DNA from: Candidatus Endolissoclinum faulkneri L5 | GTDB taxonomy: Bacteria > Pseudomonadota > Alphaproteobacteria > Thalassobaculales > Thalassobaculaceae | Reading direction: 5' to 3' | DNA length: 64,000 bases | Assembly (NCBI RefSeq): GCF_000510265.1 | Contig: NZ_CP006745.1 | Span: 765,654-829,653, forward strand | Shown: piece after piece, positions 49,852 through 60,406 of the stretch | Numbering within the stretch: the first letter of the stretch is position 1 | How the letters are laid out: the number at the start of each line of letters is the position of its first letter | Notes under the pieces: model-generated | Database searches by the model: none | What the model was told of the DNA's origin: nothing | The model's input: the letters and a program-made list of their open reading frames with translations, nothing else | Position numbers and translations under genes: made by a program

Positions 49852-50154
49852 ATGACAGGCGAAACTATCACTAGAGCTGATCTGAGCGAGGCCGTCTACC
49901 AAGAAGTAGCTCTTTCCAGAAATGAATCTGCAGATCTTGTCGAATCAGTTCTTGAGGCAATTATTGAAGCCTTGCTTCGCGAAGAAATAGTTAAAATATC
50001 TTCTTTTGGCAGCTTTTCAGTTCGCCAAAAAAGAAAAAGAATAGGCAGAAATCCGAAAACAGGTGAGGAAGTTACAATACTCCCTCGCCGCGTTCTAGTA
50101 TTTCGTCCATCTCATGTCTTGAAAAACAAGATCAACCAAGATTCAGAAGAATAA
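49852..50154 (+). CDS. ihfA: Integration host factor subunit alpha
   Basis: IHF-alpha is half of the heterodimer that bends DNA at specific sites in promoters and origins. The 100-residue HU/IHF-fold protein has [19 protein letters not shown], with the intercalating proline in RNPKTGEEV, and the minor-groove arm. The context after fabH favours IHF-alpha over HU. The ATG follows GAGGA. A 9-bp hairpin (50255-50279) lies 100 bp downstream. Confidence 0.95.
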   Translation: MTGETITRADLSEAVYQEVALSRNESADLVESVLEAIIEALLREEIVKISSFGSFSVRQKRKRIGRNPKTGEEVTILPRRVLVFRPSHVLKNKINQDSEE

Positions 50155-50254
50155 ATCCAAATTAATATAAAATATTACCTTAAGTATAAGAATTTATCTA
50201 TAAAACATAGATAATAAATAACCGTTATATTGTTTATAATCGATGCGATTGCGT

Positions 50255-50279
50255 ACAATCTTGCATTTATCAAGATTGT
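50255..50279 (+). terminator. Possible terminator hairpin after ihfA
   Basis: Nine perfect base pairs with a 7-nt loop (CATTTAT). The T-run begins about 10 nt after the stem, farther than in a canonical factor-independent terminator, so the call is weak. Confidence 0.35.
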
Positions 50280-50590
50280 GATATAGATTTTTAAGGTAAA
50301 GTAAAACTTATCTGGTATAATACATGCAAAGCAATAGCTTATTATTTTATTGTATAGCTATTATAGCAGAAATGATTATAAAGCGTGGTTATTTTATATA
50401 ATATTAAAAATCTTATGTACTCATGATTGTGTATTCGTAGTTGATATAACTAAGTATTGAGTTGATTAATAAATTTTTAAACATACAAAAAGTTATGTTA
50501 AAAAGAATAGAATAATATCGCAATATCAAATTAAATATCATTTTTACGGCTAAAGATTACGGTCAATAATAATTGACTACATGGAAAAAT

Positions 50591-50638
50591 AAAAGTTTAA
50601 AAATAACTATTAATAAAAGTTTAAAAATAACTATTAAT
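50591..50638. repeat. 24-bp perfect tandem repeat
   Basis: Two identical copies of AAAAGTTTAAAAATAACTAT plus TAAT, about 40 bp before tRNA-Pro. It is one of many such duplications in the spacers of this window. Confidence 0.93.
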
Positions 50639-50675
50639 GTTCTGGCTATTTTAGATTACCTATATTCCAGTAGCT

Positions 50676-50749
50676 CGGAGCGTAGCGCAGCCAGGTAGCG
50701 CACCACGCTGGGGGTGTGGTGGTCGTGGGTTCGAATCCCACCGCTCCGA
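50676..50749 (+). tRNA. tRNA-Pro (anticodon GGG)
   Basis: A full cloverleaf folds by hand: acceptor CGGAGCG with CGCTCCG (all seven pairs), D-stem GCGC/GCGC, anticodon stem CCACG/TGTGG (one G-T pair), loop CTGGGGG with anticodon GGG at 50710-50712, and T-stem GTGGG/CCCAC around TTCGAAT. The discriminator is A and CCA is not encoded. Anticodon GGG reads CCC and CCU codons. It is the only RNA gene I can recognise in the window. Confidence 0.97.
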
Positions 50750-52510
50750 TTTATTTTTAATTTATTTAAGTTTTATTTTATCATAGTTTTATTCAATTAA
50801 TATTGAGGTTAGCCTGATATTACTCTTATCGAGCTAAATAATTGTATATTAGTATTATTTTCAACAAACTATTTCATTAAAATAGTTGATAAAAGTAAAT
50901 TAAGTTACGCTTATTGGCATAAATGTTAGTATAATAACTTAATTTTTTACGTCACTTCTGTTTTTATTGGCCTAGAATATTTATTAATTAGCATATCTAG
51001 ATTCACAAAGCGCTAATCCTTTAAAAAATTATTTTATCAAAAGCTTTAATTCTTTATTAATTTGCTATGATTTATATTGTAGAGAATCATAATTTTTATA
51101 TCCTAACTGATATTTTATCATGTCTAATTAAAATGCTTTTAGTACACTTTAGGTAGTATCTAGTTTAATTTAAAAAATTAAAAGTTCTGTTATTATGTTA
51201 TTTTCCATATTAAATTTGCTAGTTATTCTAATCTAATGGGTAATTAAACCAGATGATGGGATTTTTACATACTTGTAGTCGATGAGAATGGCAAGAGCAA
51301 AGCTGCTTGCCTGATTCTAAGTGTACCAATTAAAATCGTTTTATTGACTTATTGTTTTTATTAAACTAGTCAAGCATATCCTCATCATATTTACGCATAA
51401 AAAGAAGAGTATGCTCACAAATAGTTGTTTAAGCTAATAAATAATTCAAAAAATTAACTTAACTTAAATTTCCCGATAAGCATTAAACAAAAAATTGTAA
51501 AAAGATAACCTAAGTATCCTCATACCTAAATATTTAATCTATAGATTATGCAACATTTTTGTTGTTTATTGAATAAAATTATTTCAATATACAACTGCTT
51601 TATTCTACTGCTAAATAACCATTAGCAGTTAAGTAATTAACAAAATAATATGAAAAATTAAATTGAGTGATTTAGGTTATTGAAGTGGAGTCAGCAAAAT
51701 TTATATGAGTAATAACTCTGATATTTAGTTTAAATAAAATATTATAATTTTTTTAAAAATATATTTAATTTTAATACTCAATTAATACAATAGCATATTA
51801 CTTTTTTGATCTTATCAATGTAATTTGCTAAAAACTTATTATCTAAATAGGTTTGATTATTGTATTAATTTTTTATACTTAAACAAGTAAAAAGTATTCA
51901 TCGTTGATGTGTGAAAATAAGATTAACTAGTAGTTAATCTTAAATTAATTATTATTAAAAATAAAAATTTTACTGTATTTTCAATATAACACTATGTGGC
52001 TAAGTTGTTAAACTTAGTATTGAACTTATCATACATGTAAATTTACTATTAATATCTGCATAATATCTCTATTTAGTCAGTAAATAAAATTATATCAGTT
52101 CTAATAGAAAAATAGACTTGACAGTACGTGTGTCGAATTTTAACGTGTAGAAAAGTCTAATCAGCAACAGAATTCATCATTTAAAATAAAATTGCTAATA
52201 TAAGTTAATAAGCTTTAAAATATATCAAGCACACAATTACATCGTAATTATTAAATATATAATTTCAGAAGAACAATAATCCAATTCCTTAAGTTATATA
52301 TAAAATCAAAAGCTTCGCTGTATTAATTAAGTATTAAATTATCTATAGTGGTGACCTTATAGTCATTTCAGACATTAGCCGGGCTATATCGAAAGCTCAA
52401 AAATGAAATCAACCATAGCAATAACTAAGAATGCGCTTGTTCATTAAACAATGAAGATATTTATGAAAATTCGACAGCCTACAGACGGGTGTTATTTTAT
52501 CGCTTTAGCT
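50750..52510. other. A+T-rich spacer, 1.76 kb
   Basis: No gene or RNA recognised. T-rich sequence directly after the tRNA could serve for termination. A G+C-richer patch at about 51280-51315 has a short hairpin (GGCAAG with CTTGCC). The right end abuts the 3' end of ppiD. Confidence 0.55.
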
Positions 52511-54379
52511 TTAGTTAATTGATAATAATTGATAAACATTGCTAGAATTTACAACAACGTTGTTGTTTGATTTTAACTCAGCTAGCAAGAGCTCAAACAG
52601 GTCCTGAGCACTTGCGCTAATAAACTCATGCTGGATGTGCTTATTTACAAAAGCAACATCAGATCTATCTTTGATAACCTTTATCAAAGAAATTATCGCA
52701 GTTCCTTCCTTGCTGCTAACTGCTTTAGCTTCTCCAACTTTTTGCTCAAACAAAGCATCTACTATTGCATTAGGCCAAACCGAAGGAAGGCTATCGCCAT
52801 TCCGGTTAATTGCTGGTAATCTCTCCACTTGTAATCCGTGCTTAGCCGTAGAATGCAATAATGACGTACCATTATTCACCTCGGAAACGATAGTATCAGC
52901 AATCTTCTTGCTTGTCTCTAAGCGCTGTTCCGCCATCCAATCTAAAACTATCCGCTCTCGTACATCCTTTAGTTCTGGAATTTGGGAAGGAGTAACTCCA
53001 TTCACCTGCAAAACAAAGAATGCATCGCCGTTATTAGTCTTAGTTACCCCACTATAAGCACCATTTTCAGTTTTTAATGCAACATCTAAAAACGGATCCC
53101 CGGGTAAATCGTTATCCTGCATATTTCCCGATGGTAAACCGGCGCGCGATAAAAATGAAATCTGATGCAAAGGAATCTTCATTAACTGCGAAATTTCTTC
53201 AATGCTTAAGCCACCAGCCAAAGCGTCTTCCATAGCAGAAGAATATTTAAACAATTGTTCATAGGCTCGCTCTAATAAAAGATCGTGCTTTAAATCATCT
53301 CGCATTTCTTCAAAATTGGCTGAAACCCCAACCTCCACATCAAGTATATTAAACAATGTCCAACCCAATTCACTCTTTACCGGCTTACTTACAGTTCCTG
53401 GTTTACTGATATTAAACACAGCCTCAGCGGCAACATCATCAAGAACTTCATTACGAGTGACTTTGATAACATTAATATTACCAGCTTTCTTGCCAGTCAT
53501 TTCCTCAACTACGGCAGAAAAAGATTCACCGGCCTGAATTCGATTATAGGCAATACGAGCATCTTCTTTAGTCTGGAAAATTGCCTGATCAATTGTGCGA
53601 GAATCTTTGGTAGTGAATAAATCTTTGCGTTCTTCAAAAATATCAATAAGTTCATCATTAGATATTTTAATGTTTTTCGCAAGATTGTCTACTGACAAAG
53701 CAATCCAGCTTACCTTACGATACTCTGGAGTTTCGTATTCATTTTTATGTTTCTCGTAATAAGCTGAAATAAGCGAGTAATCCGGCAATTTAGGGTAAGG
53801 TAAGCTAGCAGCGTCAATGCGCACAGCGGCTGCAATCCGGCGTTCGTTTCTATATTCATGCAAGGCTTTCACAAAAACTTCTGGTACAATGCTTGAATTG
53901 CTATTGATTATAGATGTAATTAGTTGATCGCGAAGTATATCATGGTTTATGCGTCGTATAAAATCTACTTCTTCCCAACCATTGCTAGACAAAAAGCTTC
54001 TATAAGCTTCACGATCAAACCGACCCATGCTATCGCAGAATTGTTTATGAATCATACGTACGACTTCTGTATTACTAACCGACAGGCCAAGACTATTGGC
54101 AGCAGTTAAAATCAGACTTTGCTCACTAAGTTTTCGCATAGTCTCTTCCAACAAGCCGATTTGTATTGCATGTTTTACTGTAATCGGATAGCGAAATTGT
54201 TGATATAAGCGCTCAAATTCTTTTTTTGCATCGATGGCAGTAACCAGTACTTCGCCATTAACGCTAATGGCTTCTCGGCGATTATTAAAGCTACTAAAAA
54301 TCGCATCCCCTGTACTCCAGACCAAAAAACTAACAATCAAAACTATAAACAAGATCTTAATGAAGAATGATCTGACCAT
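52511..54379 (-). CDS. ppiD: Peptidyl-prolyl cis-trans isomerase PpiD (SurA-like chaperone)
   Basis: PpiD is an inner-membrane-anchored periplasmic foldase acting on outer-membrane proteins leaving the Sec channel. ATG 54379 (622 residues) is preferred to TTG 54403 because it gives the classical N-terminus VRSFFIKILFIVLIVSFLVW, one membrane anchor. A SurA-N chaperone region follows (about 40-170), then a parvulin-type domain (about 255-350) around KDSRTIDQAIFQ and LGWTLFNIL, and a second degenerate one. It stands alone. A perfect 10-bp hairpin with a 3-nt loop lies at 52668-52690. Confidence 0.9.
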   Translation of the reverse strand: MVRSFFIKILFIVLIVSFLVWSTGDAIFSSFNNRREAISVNGEVLVTAIDAKKEFERLYQQFRYPITVKHAIQIGLLEETMRKLSEQSLILTAANSLGLSVSNTEVVRMIHKQFCDSMGRFDREAYRSFLSSNGWEEVDFIRRINHDILRDQLITSIINSNSSIVPEVFVKALHEYRNERRIAAAVRIDAASLPYPKLPDYSLISAYYEKHKNEYETPEYRKVSWIALSVDNLAKNIKISNDELIDIFEERKDLFTTKDSRTIDQAIFQTKEDARIAYNRIQAGESFSAVVEEMTGKKAGNINVIKVTRNEVLDDVAAEAVFNISKPGTVSKPVKSELGWTLFNILDVEVGVSANFEEMRDDLKHDLLLERAYEQLFKYSSAMEDALAGGLSIEEISQLMKIPLHQISFLSRAGLPSGNMQDNDLPGDPFLDVALKTENGAYSGVTKTNNGDAFFVLQVNGVTPSQIPELKDVRERIVLDWMAEQRLETSKKIADTIVSEVNNGTSLLHSTAKHGLQVERLPAINRNGDSLPSVWPNAIVDALFEQKVGEAKAVSSKEGTAIISLIKVIKDRSDVAFVNKHIQHEFISASAQDLFELLLAELKSNNNVVVNSSNVYQLLSIN

Positions 54380-55140
54380 AGGAGATACGCTGAAAAAAAA
54401 CAATCAGAAATTATAATGTATCAAGTCAGATATGATATTTCAAATCAATATCCCATATAAATTATAGCTTAATTTATAAAAATAAATTCTAGTCTATGTA
54501 GAGAAGAGTAAGTTATTTATTGGCAGTTTAGTGGAAATTAAAAAATTAATCTATAGTTAGATTGTTAATCAATTAATTTTTATTTAGCAAAACATCATTG
54601 CACCATAAAATTTTGCTAAGGCGGCGCTGATTTTAATTAGAGTTAAAGCCAGTATTTTATACTAAATTGTTTATAGTTAATTATTTTATGGTTATTATTA
54701 TAATCAGTTGTGTAAGGATCCGTCGTTGAAATCTATGATAATGCGGAAGTGTTACCTTAGTCCGTAATATCTGTCTATCAACTATACAATTTCTTGTTTT
54801 AGGTAAATTAAAATCGATCCATTATGCCACCATCTAACACGTCGATCTATTAAACTCTTAAACAACGAAATTTGTAGTCATTTGGTAGGATATTTCACAA
54901 AAATATCGATCAAACAGAGACTTCTCGACTAAATAGCTTAGCAGCAATCGCTGTTTTTCTCTTATTTATCAAAATTTGATATTATGTGTCCAAAGTCAAT
55001 AAAACAATACGTAATTAATTCAGATTTTCAATCACATCTCCTCAATAATAGCAAACAAAATATCTTTATAAATTAAATAATAGTGATACTTAAATCCATA
55101 CATTAATATCGATAATTTATAGGTAATATTCCTTTAATCT

Positions 55141-55368
55141 ATGAAAAATTATATTATAATTGAGGGCACGTTTGATGGTTAGTCAGCGTACACCCGGATA
55201 ACATTAGGCAATTTTGATGTAACAACTGTTAACTTTACAGCGGAAAATCCTTTTTTACACAGGGAGTATTTACCTCAACGTAACGAGAATGAGGTATTTA
55301 CAAAATATTTTAAAGTTGACGAGGTATACCGGCTATTGGCTCCTTATGAGATCGCTTTCTCAGACTAA
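55141..55368 (+). pseudogene. Remnant of an unknown gene with in-frame amber codon
   Basis: ATG 55141 opens a frame reading MKNYIIIEGTFDG, then TAG at 55180-55182, then 61 further codons in the same frame, including LGNFDVTTVNFTAENPFLHR and NEVFTKYFKVDEVYRLLAPY, to TAA at 55366. The composition (varied residues, few Ile/Asn/Lys runs, Pro, Arg and charged residues) is protein-like and unlike surrounding spacer frames. I recognise no family. The simplest reading is a decayed gene, of which this is the least damaged part. There is no good ribosome-binding site. Confidence 0.4.
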
Positions 55369-56934
55369 TGGCATAGCTTTTATATAATAAAGGATTTCTT
55401 CTTATTGAAGAGTGCGAAAAATGATAATTTGACAATATTCATTCTACTTTATGGAGTTAAATTCCAACAAATCGATCATAGATCAAGAAATAGTTGTATC
55501 CATAATAACAAACATTCCATAATTTAACTGGCTTCTTTACTATTGATTGCCAACTTAAATGATGAAGAATTAAAAATAGATTATTTTTATTGTTATTGTG
55601 TTGACTTATTGTTATTGTGTTGATCATTAAAAAGCACAATTAAAAGATTCAATCTTTTATGTCTTGTAGCAATTACTATAAAATCGACTTAACGTAGAAA
55701 TCTCGTAATTGTCATGCCGCTGAACTAATCGATAACAACACTCAATAAACTAAATGTCTTTGTTATAATTAAGTTTTATCTGATACTACTCTCACAGATA
55801 GCCATTTTTGATTGCTGGAGATATACCACAAAAACTGGCAATGCTGCAACCATCAACATAGCAATAAATAAGCTACATTTATTACTTAAAATAGGTAGGT
55901 TGCTCTGTATAAATTTTATATTTAAAGTATACTTTGAATAGCTATACGTATCTTTACGCATAATACACATACAAAACTGTATTCGCTGAGGAGTATATTA
56001 TCAAATACTATAAAAGCTATAACTAATTTCTTATTAATTTTTTGATCGATTTAACTGACAAATTATTAAAAGCAATCTGCAAAATTCTTACAGCTAGTAC
56101 CTTAATTAAGTAAAATCCTAATTGTTTGAAATATAATATTTAAGGAAGCAGTAACTGACAATCTAGCTATTTGCATATAGCTCATGAAGCTCTACAACAC
56201 CAGCAAGTAGGCATTTGTAAATATCCTAAATTACTTAATTAAATGAAGATCTCGACGCAAATACGAGCAAATTGAGCATAAAATAATCTTTCTACGTAAT
56301 TTGCTAACGGCATAAATACCACATTTTATACTCACAAGTAACACAGAAAAATTCGTGCATTTAGTGAAAAATTGAATTATTTTTCCGAACCTCCGCATTA
56401 AGACCTAAAATAAATTGCTACTAATTCTAATTTAATCTAATTAACTTAACACTAACCAAAACATGTAATAGTTATTAGTAACTTACTATATTTGTTGTAT
56501 AACATGATTATTTAGGATTTAAGATCTTTAGTTTAGATTTAAAATAATTTAGCTTATCTACGCAATTAAATTTAGCTTTACTTTCTTAGTAAAGCTAAAA
56601 TAGGGTTATAATGACAAATAACTGTAATTTTTATCACAACAGATTGCTAATTAATATAGTAAAATATAACTGTATTATCAGTAATATTAAGTCTTAAGTA
56701 GAGTAAAGACTAAAACCAAATACTAAGTTGACTCAGCTGGCTTACCGAATATGACAGCATTGTCAAAACAAAATAGGAATTTCTATATAAATTAAGAAAA
56801 ATATTTAAATCTTAAATGCATGCTGGAATAATTTAATTCTGTAAAACATATTGTCTCTGCACTATTAGTAGTAGATTACTAATGAACAATTACCAATCTA
56901 ATGCTATTACGATAAATAGTTCTCAGAACCATCT

Positions 56935-56991
56935 CTGCCAACAAATGTATTGTTTTATTTTGTCTTGAAACAATACATTTGTTTCTTGCAG
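56935..56991. repeat. Large perfect inverted repeat upstream of rfb cluster
   Basis: AACAAATGTATTGTTT (56940-56955) pairs exactly with 56968-56983 around a 12-nt loop, and CTGC (56935-56938) pairs with GCAG (56988-56991) after a small internal loop. It lies about 520 bp before rfbB. Confidence 0.9.
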
Positions 56992-57506
56992 AAAAAAACT
57001 ATCTGGTGCATTAGTAATTAAAAACAATTAAATATTAATCGTAATGATGGACATGGATTTTTGATGCTTAATTTTGCTAAAATGCCTGGCTATTTTTCGC
57101 AAATTTATAGCATTACAGCACGAATAAGTAGATTTGAATTTTATTTATTACAATTATTCATGTTCAGTTTTGGCAAGTGTTATTTTGCATACATTTCTAA
57201 ACTTTATTCCTTACCAAAAAAAATCTTAATCCGGATTAAATTATAAAAACCTTCATTCAAATAATAGGGATCAAACCATATCATAAAAAACAAACTTTTA
57301 TATTACGGTTTATCTTACGCGAAAAATATTTCATTCTAAGAGATGAGACTATGATAATGAACTTCTAGAGATGAAACAAGATTTCATATCAAATTTTTCG
57401 CTAAAACAAGCACTATCTAGTGTTTTTCATTCAAACATCTAAAATTTATTACTTCCTAACTCATAAGATTTTTTCTTAAAATTCGAACATAGCGCTAGAG
57501 AAAATC

Positions 57507-58577
57507 ATGCTAAAACCGAAAACGATCTTTGTCACTGGGGGTGATGGGTTCATAGGGTCCGCAGTCATTCGGCTGTTAATCGCAGAAACGGATGCTCGAG
57601 TGATAAATTTAGACAAGCTGACCTACGCGGCTAGTGGCAGCGCTTTACGAGAGGTAGAATCCAGTAATCGTTATATCTTTGAACATGTTGATATTACAGA
57701 CATTGAATCCTTAAAGCAAGCCTTTGATAATTACGATCCAGATGCAGTAATGCATTTAGCAGCGGAATCTCATGTAGACCGTTCTATTAGTATGCCTGAA
57801 TCTTTTATTCAGACTAATGTAATTGGAACATTTCGTTTACTACAAGCAGCATACCGACATTTTTCAATTTTGAAAGAAGATAGAAAGAATAACTTTCGAT
57901 TTCATCATATCTCCACTGATGAAGTATTCGGATCACTTGGAGTGGGTGGCATGTTCTCCGAGGAGAGCTGCTACAATCCAAGATCACCCTATTCCGCTTC
58001 CAAAGCATCGTCTGATCATTTAGTGCGAGCTTGGGGTACAACCTATGGTTTACCTATAGTGGTATCAAACTGCTCTAACAATTACGGGCAATTCCATTTT
58101 CCAGAGAAGCTTATACCGTTAATGATAATCAAAGGACTTCGTGGAGAATCAATGCCAATTTATGGAGACGGTAGCAACATTCGTGATTGGGTATTTGTAG
58201 AAGATCATGCTAGAGCTCTTTGGGTAGTTCTATCCAAGGGAATAGTGGGTAACAGCTATAATATTAGCGGCTATAATGAATTTTCTAATCTAGAGGTAGT
58301 TGAAAAGATCTGTGACTTGTTGGATTTATATGCACCTCCGCTTGCTTGTTGCAAGTCTAGACGTGAACTAATTACATTTGTTAGCAACCGTTTGGGCCAC
58401 GATTTTCGCTACGCCGTTAATGCAAGCAAAATTAAACGCGATCTTGGCTGGAAACCACGCGAAACTTTTTCAACCGGAATCGAGAAAACAGTAAGGTGGT
58501 ATATAAACAATGAAACTTGGTGGAGGCCATTATTAGATCGCAAAATACTAGGAATAAACCAGATTATAAATTGCTAG
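57507..58577 (+). CDS. rfbB: dTDP-glucose 4,6-dehydratase
   Basis: RfbB converts dTDP-glucose to dTDP-4-keto-6-deoxyglucose, the second step of dTDP-rhamnose synthesis. The 356-residue extended SDR has the NAD motif TGGDGFIGSAV (about 10-20), where GGAGFIGS is usual, the TDEVFGSLG catalytic segment and the YSASKASSDHLV Tyr-Lys pair. NRLGHDFRYAVNASKIKRDL confirms the family. It is followed by rfbD after 35 bp. The presumed product is rhamnose for LPS or glycans. Confidence 0.95.
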   Translation: MLKPKTIFVTGGDGFIGSAVIRLLIAETDARVINLDKLTYAASGSALREVESSNRYIFEHVDITDIESLKQAFDNYDPDAVMHLAAESHVDRSISMPESFIQTNVIGTFRLLQAAYRHFSILKEDRKNNFRFHHISTDEVFGSLGVGGMFSEESCYNPRSPYSASKASSDHLVRAWGTTYGLPIVVSNCSNNYGQFHFPEKLIPLMIIKGLRGESMPIYGDGSNIRDWVFVEDHARALWVVLSKGIVGNSYNISGYNEFSNLEVVEKICDLLDLYAPPLACCKSRRELITFVSNRLGHDFRYAVNASKIKRDLGWKPRETFSTGIEKTVRWYINNETWWRPLLDRKILGINQIINC

Positions 58578-58612
58578 TGCTGATAAATCTATCTCTTTAA
58601 AAAGGTTTAAAC

Positions 58613-59515
58613 ATGCGAATTCTGATTACTGGAGCAGCTGGCCAGATTGGCGGAGCGCTAGTTGGTCTAAAAGACCAAAAAGTTTTTAAAGGGATTGAAA
58701 TTGTTGGATTTAAGAAGGACAGTTTGGATATCACTCGAATCGAAATGATTGATAATGCGTTGAACATGATCCACCCCAACCTAATCGTTAATGCTGCTGC
58801 CTATACTTCGGTAGACACCGCCGAACAAGTGCCAGAGCAAGCTTTCCTAATTAACAGGGATGGACCTGCGTATTTAGCAGCCGCATGTGCTAAGCGACAC
58901 ATTTGGCTAGTTCATATCTCAACTAATTACGTTTTTAATGGTAAAGCAACTCAACCTTATTGCCCAAGCAATACAGTATCACCGTTAAGTGTATACGGAG
59001 CTTCCAAGGAGGCCGGTGAGAATGCGGTTCGCAATGCATTGGCTAACCACATAATTCTACGTACCGCATGGGTCTATGATGCTTACGGCGATAATTTTAT
59101 GAATACCATGCTACGTATTGCTAAGGAAAGAACAGAGGTGCGTGTAATAGCAGACCAATACGGCACCCCAACCACAGCAATTGATGTAGCTTTTACTATC
59201 ATGGCTATAGTTCACGCTCAAATAAACCATACTCATTTTGCACCTGGAACCTATCATTACACAAACGAAGGTAAAACCACATGGTACGGGTTTGCTCAGG
59301 CAATTTTTGATCGAGCGGAAAAATTTTGCTGGCGAAGACCAAAGATTCAGCCAATTACTACATTGGATTATCTGACACCAGCAAAACGTCCGCTTTATTC
59401 AGTGCTTAAAACTTCGCCGGAAATAGATGTTTTGCCAAACGTGCCTAATAGGAGCTGGCAGTTAGCTTTGGATGAAGTTTTTACTGAACGTATGGGCAAT
59501 AAAGGAGACTTTTAA
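58613..59515 (+). CDS. rfbD: dTDP-4-dehydrorhamnose reductase
   Basis: RfbD reduces the 4-keto sugar to dTDP-L-rhamnose. The 300-residue SDR has ITGAAGQIGGALVGL at the N-terminus, AAYTSVDTAEQ, and the catalytic Tyr-Lys in YGASKEAGE. The usual STDYVFDG motif reads STNYVFNG, with both aspartates changed to asparagine, which may affect activity but leaves Thr and Tyr. The stop codon directly abuts the rfbA ATG. Confidence 0.94.
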   Translation: MRILITGAAGQIGGALVGLKDQKVFKGIEIVGFKKDSLDITRIEMIDNALNMIHPNLIVNAAAYTSVDTAEQVPEQAFLINRDGPAYLAAACAKRHIWLVHISTNYVFNGKATQPYCPSNTVSPLSVYGASKEAGENAVRNALANHIILRTAWVYDAYGDNFMNTMLRIAKERTEVRVIADQYGTPTTAIDVAFTIMAIVHAQINHTHFAPGTYHYTNEGKTTWYGFAQAIFDRAEKFCWRRPKIQPITTLDYLTPAKRPLYSVLKTSPEIDVLPNVPNRSWQLALDEVFTERMGNKGDF

Positions 59516-60406
59516 ATGAAAGGAATTATTTTAGCTGGAGGATCAGGTACTAGGCTTTATCCTTTAACATTGGCGGCTAGTAAGCAGATTTTACCAGTTT
59601 ATGATAAACCAATGATCTATTATCCATTAACTACTTTGATGTTAGCAGGTATACGCGAAATTATGCTGATTAGCAGACCACAAAACCAGAAAACATTTCA
59701 AAATCTGATTGGCGATGGAACTAAGTGGGGAATCGAAATTACTTACGCTACTCAATCAAAACAGAAAGGTTTAGCTGAAGCATTCATTATTGGACGTGAA
59801 TTTGTATCTAATGATCCAGTTGCACTAGTACTCGGCGATAACATATTCTATGGTCATAGCTTGACTGCTACACTACAATGCGCACGTGAAGAAGCAGTAA
59901 CAAACCCGGGTGCAACAATATTTACCTATTATGTCAACGATCCAAGAGACTACGGTGTTGTTGATTTTGACGCTAATGGTCAAGCCAAATCTCTCGTTGA
60001 GAAACCAACTAGCCCAATGTCTAACTGGGTTGTAACTGGATTGTATTTTTATGACAATAACGTGCTTGATATAGCAAGCATCATCAAGCCTTCGCCACGT
60101 GGAGAATTAGAAATTACTGACCTAAACAAAGTATATCTAAGTAATGGTACACTCAGAGTTAAACAAATGGGACGAGGATATGCTTGGCTTGATACAGGCA
60201 CCCATAGCAGCCTGCTGCAGGCTTCAGAATTTGTACGTACAATAGAAGAACGCCAAGGACTTAAAATCGCCTGCGTCGAAGAAATAGCCTATCGCATGGG
60301 TTATATTGATATCGAGCAGGTTTTAAGACTAGCTGCACCTCTAGCACAATCGGGGTATGGCAAATATCTGCAAGAAATAGTTTCTACAGAGCAATTCAGT
60401 GGCTAA
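59516..60406 (+). CDS. rfbA: Glucose-1-phosphate thymidylyltransferase
   Basis: RfbA makes dTDP-glucose from glucose-1-phosphate and dTTP. The 296-residue nucleotidyltransferase begins [18 protein letters not shown], followed by [28 protein letters not shown] and [23 protein letters not shown] lies just upstream of its ATG. It is the last gene of the rfbB-rfbD-rfbA cluster, in which the 3,5-epimerase gene rfbC is missing. Confidence 0.97.
   Translation: MKGIILAGGSGTRLYPLTLAASKQILPVYDKPMIYYPLTTLMLAGIREIMLISRPQNQKTFQNLIGDGTKWGIEITYATQSKQKGLAEAFIIGREFVSNDPVALVLGDNIFYGHSLTATLQCAREEAVTNPGATIFTYYVNDPRDYGVVDFDANGQAKSLVEKPTSPMSNWVVTGLYFYDNNVLDIASIIKPSPRGELEITDLNKVYLSNGTLRVKQMGRGYAWLDTGTHSSLLQASEFVRTIEERQGLKIACVEEIAYRMGYIDIEQVLRLAAPLAQSGYGKYLQEIVSTEQFSG

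Larger units (their letters stand above)
50155..50675. other. Spacer between ihfA and tRNA-Pro
   Basis: It contains a perfect 9-bp hairpin, ACAATCTTG (50255-50263) with CAAGATTGT (50271-50279), followed ten bases later by a short T-run; this is a possible terminator for plsX-fabH-ihfA. A 24-bp tandem repeat (50591-50614 and 50615-50638) lies just upstream of the tRNA gene, in or near its promoter. Confidence 0.6.
54380..57506. other. Longest spacer of the window, 3.1 kb
   Basis: No intact gene. It includes a probable gene remnant interrupted by an amber codon (55141-55368), a 19-bp tandem repeat (55587-55605 and 55606-55624), a perfect 12-bp hairpin (56571-56599) and a perfect 16-bp hairpin extended by four outer pairs (56935-56991). 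rfbC, which often begins the rfb cluster, is not recognisable here. Confidence 0.6.

Noticed and set aside
57061-57246. 61-codon frame before rfbB, considered as rfbC remnant
   Set aside because: The translation shows none of the RfbC motifs and is dominated by Phe/Ile/Lys/Tyr from A+T-rich sequence.
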